From Macrotis lagotis (lineage: Eukaryota > Chordata > Mammalia > Peramelemorphia > Peramelidae): a stretch of 64,000 bases of DNA. The notes beneath the pieces are model-generated. The model was not told where the DNA came from, made no database searches, and saw nothing but the letters and a program-made list of their open reading frames with translations. The first letter of the stretch is position 1, and each line of letters begins with the position of its first letter. The stretch is from contig NC_133658.1 in NCBI RefSeq assembly GCF_037893015.1, positions 287,003,719-287,067,718 of the forward strand, read 5' to 3'. A program made the position numbers and the translations under genes. Below are positions 59,963 to 64,000 of this stretch, in pieces.

Positions 59963-60498
59963 ATTATTCAGGATGTATTGCCTCTATATGCCTCTGGTTG
60001 TACCATTGATATTATGGACTCTAGTGATGGTGTTGTCCACATTGTGCCATTTATGCTGATTATGCCTTTTCCCCATGCCATCTTTCATCTAGATCTGACT
60101 AGCTGTGACCTGAAAGAATATTTCATGAAGATACAGAAAGATAGTACAGCTTCACAGCCACAGCTGAAAAGGCAATTATTCATGTCATTGAGAAAAAGCT
60201 GTGTATTTTGCCCGGATTTTGAGTAAGAGATGGCCATGTCTTCTTCTGCTTCTCTGGGGAAGAGTTAAGAACTTGCTTCATTATGTTCTCTGGGGAAGAA
60301 TTAATAACTTGCTAATAGTCATTGGTGCCATTGGCAATGAAAGATTCAGTTGTCCAGAGGCTCTTTTCCAACCATCCTTTCTAGCATAGAATCCCCTGGC
60401 CCTCATGAAATCACTTTTAACTCTGTCATGAAGTGTAATATTGATATCCAAAAAAAAAGATCTATATGTTAGTACAATATAGGCTGGTGGTACTGGTA
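59963..60498 (+). pseudogene. ACTG1: Gamma-actin processed pseudogene, first part
   Basis: Plus-strand translation across several frames follows conserved actin without introns: IQDVLPLYASG, then MDSSDGVVHIVP, PHAIFHLDL, and later GNERFSCPEALFQPSFL and a diverged 'FNSVMKC' region. The 5' half of actin is missing. At 60487-60498 the sequence is broken by a half-LINE and resumes at 63292. Frameshifts and stops make it non-functional. The gamma type is inferred from the 3' UTR in the second part. Confidence 0.9.
60487..60498. repeat. Half-LINE target-site duplication (gtggtactggta), left
   Basis: The same 12 bp end the element at 63280-63291; they are part of the actin reading (glycine-threonine region). 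Confidence 0.9.
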
Positions 60499-60984
60499 CT
60501 TTTTTAAAATTCAATTTATTTTGAATTCCACAACCTTTCCCCCAATCCTGCTTCCCCCCCACTAGAAGGCAGTCTTAGTCTTTACATTGTTTCCATGGTA
60601 TACATTGATCCAAGTTGAATGTGATGAGAGAGAAATTATATCCTAAAAGTAACAGTCTTTGGTCTCTGTTCAAACTCCACATTTCTTTATACATTGCTAA
60701 AATACTCTTGTTTAAGAGCAAACATAATACCTCCTCCCCCATAAAAAAACATAGAACCTCATGAGAAATAAAGTAAAAGAAAGAGAAAAAAATGTTTCAG
60801 TCTGTGTTCTGATTCCATCAGCTCTGTCTTGGGTGGATCACATTCTTCATCATAAGTCCATCACAGAAGCTACCTCCATACTTTTCCACAGTTGTCGCTG
60901 CTGACTGTAACTCCCTCCATCCATTCCTCCCCACCACCATATACTATATTCTCTCTCTCCTTTCACCCCATCTCTCTTCCAAAA

Positions 60985-61140
60985 TGTGCTATAAGGCAGC
61001 CATGTGGCTCAGCAGACAAAGCACCAGACCTGGGGCCAAGCGGTCCCCAAGCCCACATACCACCCCAGAGACCCAGCAAGCATCTGGTCCTGTGGTCCTG
61101 GACAGGCCACCCAATCCCAACACCTTGCAAAAAGTAAAAA
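60985..61140 (+). mobile_element. tRNA-type SINE, divergent subfamily
   Basis: Sequence 'ggcagccatgtggctcagcagacaaagcaccagacctggggcc' (shown in part) keeps the outline of the SINE but with many C/G changes and a 'caccttgcaaaaagtaaaaaa' end. It is inserted in the half-LINE 3' region. Confidence 0.6.
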
Positions 61141-61699
61141 AGATAGTGCGCTATATTTGACTATTCTCTCCCATGATCTACCCTCTTCTCCATCACCCAC
61201 ATCCCCCCTGTCCCCTGTCCCCCTTCTCTCCTCCTTACTACAGATGTCTATACCCTATTGAGTATGTATGCTGTTTCATCTTTGAGCCATTTCTGATAAG
61301 AGTGAAGGTTCCCTCATTCCCCCTCACCTTCCCCCCTTCCATATCACTGCAAAAGCTCATTGCAAAAAAAATGTCTTTTGTATGAAGTATCTTAGCCTAT
61401 TCCACCTCTCCTTTCTCTTGTTCCCAGTACATTTCCCTTTTAGCCATTGACTCCATTTTTACAATATATTATATCTTTCAATTCAGCTCTCTCCTGTGCT
61501 TCATCTATAAAAGCTCCTTCTACCTGTTCTACCAAATGAGGAGGCTCATATGAGCATTATCTGCATTATTTTTCTATGCAGGAATACATACAGTTCATCA
61601 TCATTAAGTCCCTCATAATTTACCCTTCTCCTCCACTCTCTATGCTTCATCTAAGTTCTGTACTTGAAGGTCAAACTTTCTGTTCAACTCTGGTCATTT

Positions 61700-62760
61700 C
61701 AACAGGAACATTTCAAATTCCCATTTCATTGAAAGTCCATCTTTTCCCCTGGAAGAGGATGTTTAGTATTGCTCGGTTGTTGATTCTCATTTGCATTCCA
61801 AGCTCTTTTGCCTTCTGGAATATTATATTCCAACCCCTATGAACCCTTAATGTAGTTGCTGCTAAGTCCTGTGTGATCCTGACTGCAGCTCCATGATATT
61901 TGAATTGTGTCCTTCTGGCTGCTTGTAATATTTTCTCTTTGATTTGGGAGTTCTGGAACTTGACTATAATCTTCCTGGGGGTTGTTTTTTTTGGATCTCT
62001 TTCCATGGGAGATAGATGGATTCTCTCAATTTCTATTTTACCTTCTACTTCTAGGATATCTGGGAAATTTTCCTATAGGAATTCATTAAAAATGAGGCCA
62101 AAGCTCTTTTCCTGATCATGACTTTCAGGTATCCCAATAATTTTTAAATTATCTTTCCTGAATCTGTTTTCCAGATCAGTTGTTTTTTTAATGAGATGCT
62201 TTACATTTTCTTCTAATTTTTCATTCTTTTGGTGTTGAAGTATTGTGTCTTAATTTCTCACAGTTATCAGCTTCCTTTAGCTCCATTCTACATCTGAAGG
62301 ATTTGTTTTCTTCAGAGAGCTTTCTTATCTCTTTTTCCATCTGGCCAATTCTGCTTTTTAAAGCATTCTTCTCCTCAGTAACTTTTTGAACTTTTTTATC
62401 CATTTGACCTAAGCTGGTTTTTAACATGTTATTTTCTTCAGCATTTTTTTTGGATCTTCTTGACTAAGCTGCTGACTTCTTTTTCATGTTTTTCCTGCAT
62501 CTCTCTCATTTCTTTTACCAATTTTCCTTCTATCTCCCTCACTTGATTTTCAAAAAAATCTTTTTTTGAGCTCTGTCATAGCCTGAACCCAACTTCCATT
62601 TTTCTTGGAGTCTATAGATGCTGAAGCTTGTACTTCCTCCTCTTCAGATTGAGTATTTTTATCCTCCTTGGGATCATAGACAAAGTATTTGTCAATGGTC
62701 CCATTCCTCTTTTTTCTCTGTTTACTCATTTCCCCAGCCTGTGCCTCATTTTGGGGTGCT
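61700..62760 (-). pseudogene. Half-LINE ORF1, broken
   Basis: RRM and C-terminal domain are open from 62006 to 61713 (ERDPKKTTPRKIIVKFQ, then WNIIFQKAKELGMQMRI). The coiled coil is open from 62427 to 62221 (QMEKEIRKLSEENKSF). The N-terminal part (62760-62440) is split by frameshifts. Its RNA-binding role would be as in L1 ORF1p. Confidence 0.8.
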
Positions 62761-62789
62761 TCCTGAGCTTTTTAGTATTATTGGCATGC

Positions 62790-63279
62790 CCGCCCCCCCC
62801 CCCAAGGACCTCAGTGTGTGAGGCTTTGATTGCTCTCCTGGTCTGTGAATGACCACAAGCACACCTTTCTGCCACAGGGCTGAGGGGGCGGCATCCCTGT
62901 TCTATGAGGGGGCCTGGACTGTGACCAGGATCTGAATGTGATCAGGGTCCCAGAGTCCTAATCCAGGGACAGAGGACAGACCTCAGACGTCTATCTCTAC
63001 TCCCCTACCTTTGGTGGACCTGGGACTCAAGGCATAGTTGCCTGGAGACTCCTGCTTGCTGGCTCCTGCTTCTGTTTCCTGGATCTGGGCATGCTGACTG
63101 CTGGGACCTGCTGACTGCACTAACTGCTCTGACTGCCACAACTGCCCTGAAGGCCTGGGCTTTGGGCTCAGTCTGGCAAAGGTCTCCTTGCTGATCCTCC
63201 AAGTTGTTCCCAGTGCTCCCTTTAGGTCAGGAAACTGCTTCTGCTGCCAAGAGCCATGGCTTCCAGGCTCTCTGGGGTT
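62790..63279 (-). promoter_or_regulatory. Half-LINE 5' UTR
   Basis: GC-richer noncoding stretch between the start of ORF1 and the right target duplication, with short CTG-CTG-type repeats at 63050-63150. Likely promoter by analogy with L1. Confidence 0.5.
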
Positions 63280-63291
63280 GTGGTACTGGTA
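63280..63291. repeat. Half-LINE target-site duplication (gtggtactggta), right
   Basis: Partner of 60487-60498. Confidence 0.9.
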
Positions 63292-63670
63292 TTGTTAACA
63301 GAATGCAGGGAAAAAACACAGCACTGGCACTAGTACTGAATGCAGAAAAAAACACAGCACTGGTGCTAGTAAGATGAAAAGGAAAATGATGATCATTGCT
63401 CCCCTAAATGTAAATATTCTGTTTGGGGTGGATTAGTCAGGCTTTTCTCTGCACATTCTAGCAGATGTGGATCAGCAAGCAGGACTATTCTCCATTACAA
63501 ATGCTTCTAAATGGACTGCCAGCAGATGCATAGAATTTTCTGCCTGATTATTTAGAAAGTATAAATTTACCCTGGCAAATGATGCAGCACATGTTAGCCT
63601 GATGAATCTGGTAAAATAAGCCTTCTTTGAAAAGAATAAAAAAAAAGAAAAATAAAAAAAAGAAAAGAAT
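63292..63670 (+). pseudogene. ACTG1: Gamma-actin processed pseudogene, second part with 3' UTR
   Basis: Actin resumes at the duplication with 'attgttaacagaatgcag' (ADRMQ region), continues through 'agatgtggatcagcaagcag' (MWISKQE region), and ends with a TAA at 63508-63510. The following 3' UTR ('ggactgccagcagatgcatag', 'accctggcaaatg', 'gttagcctgatgaa', 'aataagcc') follows that of ACTG1. An A-rich tail (63638-63669) marks retroposition. A 45-bp stretch around 63313-63355 is duplicated in tandem. Confidence 0.85.
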
Positions 63671-63924
63671 CTTGTTGGAAGGGAAGCTTTTATCTGATAT
63701 TATCCAAGTTTCAACACTTTTTAGATTGTTGAACCATTACTAATACAGTGAACAGTTGATCCCTTAATCTATATTTTAGCATACTTTGTACATATTTATG
63801 ATCTAATTTATTTTGATAGTAAGGCTAAGAGTTAACTTCTATAGAGAATATGGTTATATATTATATGACTAAATAACAGCCATCAGTTTCACAGTCTAGT
63901 TCTATTAAGCATCAAATTAAGGGT
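63671..63924. other. Unclassified AT-rich sequence
   Basis: Nothing recognised. Confidence 0.5.
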
Positions 63925-64000
63925 GGAACCAAAATGGAGTAAAGCAGGAAATTACTTGAATTCTTCCAAATTCACCTTCAAATAACTATAAAGTAATGCC
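63925..64000 (+). mobile_element. Possible start of a LINE-like element at the right edge
   Basis: 'ggtggaaccaaaatggagtaaagcagg' (in part) resembles the 5' start of marsupial L1s ('ccaagatgg'), reading rightward out of the window. Too short to prove. Confidence 0.35.

Larger units (their letters stand above)
58660..59990 (+). mobile_element. Old L1 ORF2 endonuclease fragment (plus strand), interrupted by SINEs
   Basis: Plus-strand ORF2 text such as LNLWRKLNGKTKEYTFF and TNASFLDYNAIKITF (59165-59350) corresponds to the endonuclease region of the other L1s. It resumes after the SINEs at about 59515-59620 and 59916-59945. Many stops. Confidence 0.7.
60499..63279 (-). mobile_element. Half-LINE (HAL1-like): L1 relative with ORF1 but no ORF2
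   Basis: A 2.8-kb minus-strand element: 5' UTR (63279 to about 62790), a decayed ORF1 (about 62760-61700), then about 1.2 kb of noncoding 3' sequence with G-rich (C-rich on plus) and A-rich end. No endonuclease or RT sequence is present, and the flanking 12-bp duplication shows that both ends are complete, so ORF2 is absent from the element rather than lost later. Such ORF1-only L1 derivatives are known in mammals as HAL1. The 3' end matches the orphan at 21806-22215. Confidence 0.85.

Overview
The window looks like nuclear DNA of a marsupial (metatherian) mammal. It is dense in LINE-1 elements of the marsupial type, an ORF1-only 'half-LINE', many copies of a tRNA-derived SINE with the phrase 'gtggatagagcac...ggagtcaggagtacctg', and older MIR-type SINEs. 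It also holds one real, spliced mammalian gene. Species is not determinable from the text alone. I saw no tRNA or rRNA gene and no CRISPR array; all assignments are by eye without database searches.

The host gene is a glycosyltransferase family 6 gene of the ABO / GBGT1 / GGTA1 group, closest by eye to ABO, on the + strand. Its exons can be followed by splice sites and reading phase: a 25-nt exon 1 (18243-18267), a transmembrane exon (26592-26664), a small stem exon present in three tandem copies (32228, 37288, 46933), a 135-nt exon (50638-50772) and the large catalytic exon (55731-56463). The tandem copies come from a roughly 5-kb segment triplicated inside the gene (about 32060-48990). All three stem exons are 54 or 51 nt long, keep the same phase at both ends and contain no stop, so any combination gives an open reading frame (321 to 374 residues).

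Inside the second unit lies a young class II (betaretrovirus/IAP-like) endogenous retrovirus on the minus strand (40397-45427). Its two 333-bp LTRs look identical, it has a 6-bp target duplication, a tRNA-Phe primer site, an intact gag ORF, two canonical -1 frameshift sites in the correct phase, a gutted pol, an env stump and a duplicated NXF1-type RNA export element (CTE). The uninterrupted insertion site survives in the first unit at about 35487.

Left part (1-18242): a truncated L1 running off the left edge (1-5505), an old LTR-like and AT-rich block, a nearly full-length L1 with 10-bp target duplications (9324-15194), and SINEs. Introns of the ABO-like gene hold L1 fragments, SINEs, microsatellites and a possible solo LTR. 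Right part (56464-64000): an old L1 ORF2 fragment with three SINEs, then a gamma-actin (ACTG1) processed pseudogene split by a full-length half-LINE that carries a 12-bp target duplication. A further element seems to start at the right edge.

The most rewarding points are the triplicated phase-symmetric stem exon, one copy of which adds N-glycosylation sequons; the duplicated CTE in an env-less retroelement; and the Gag whose ORF extends upstream through a hydrophobic segment before a myristoylation-type start.
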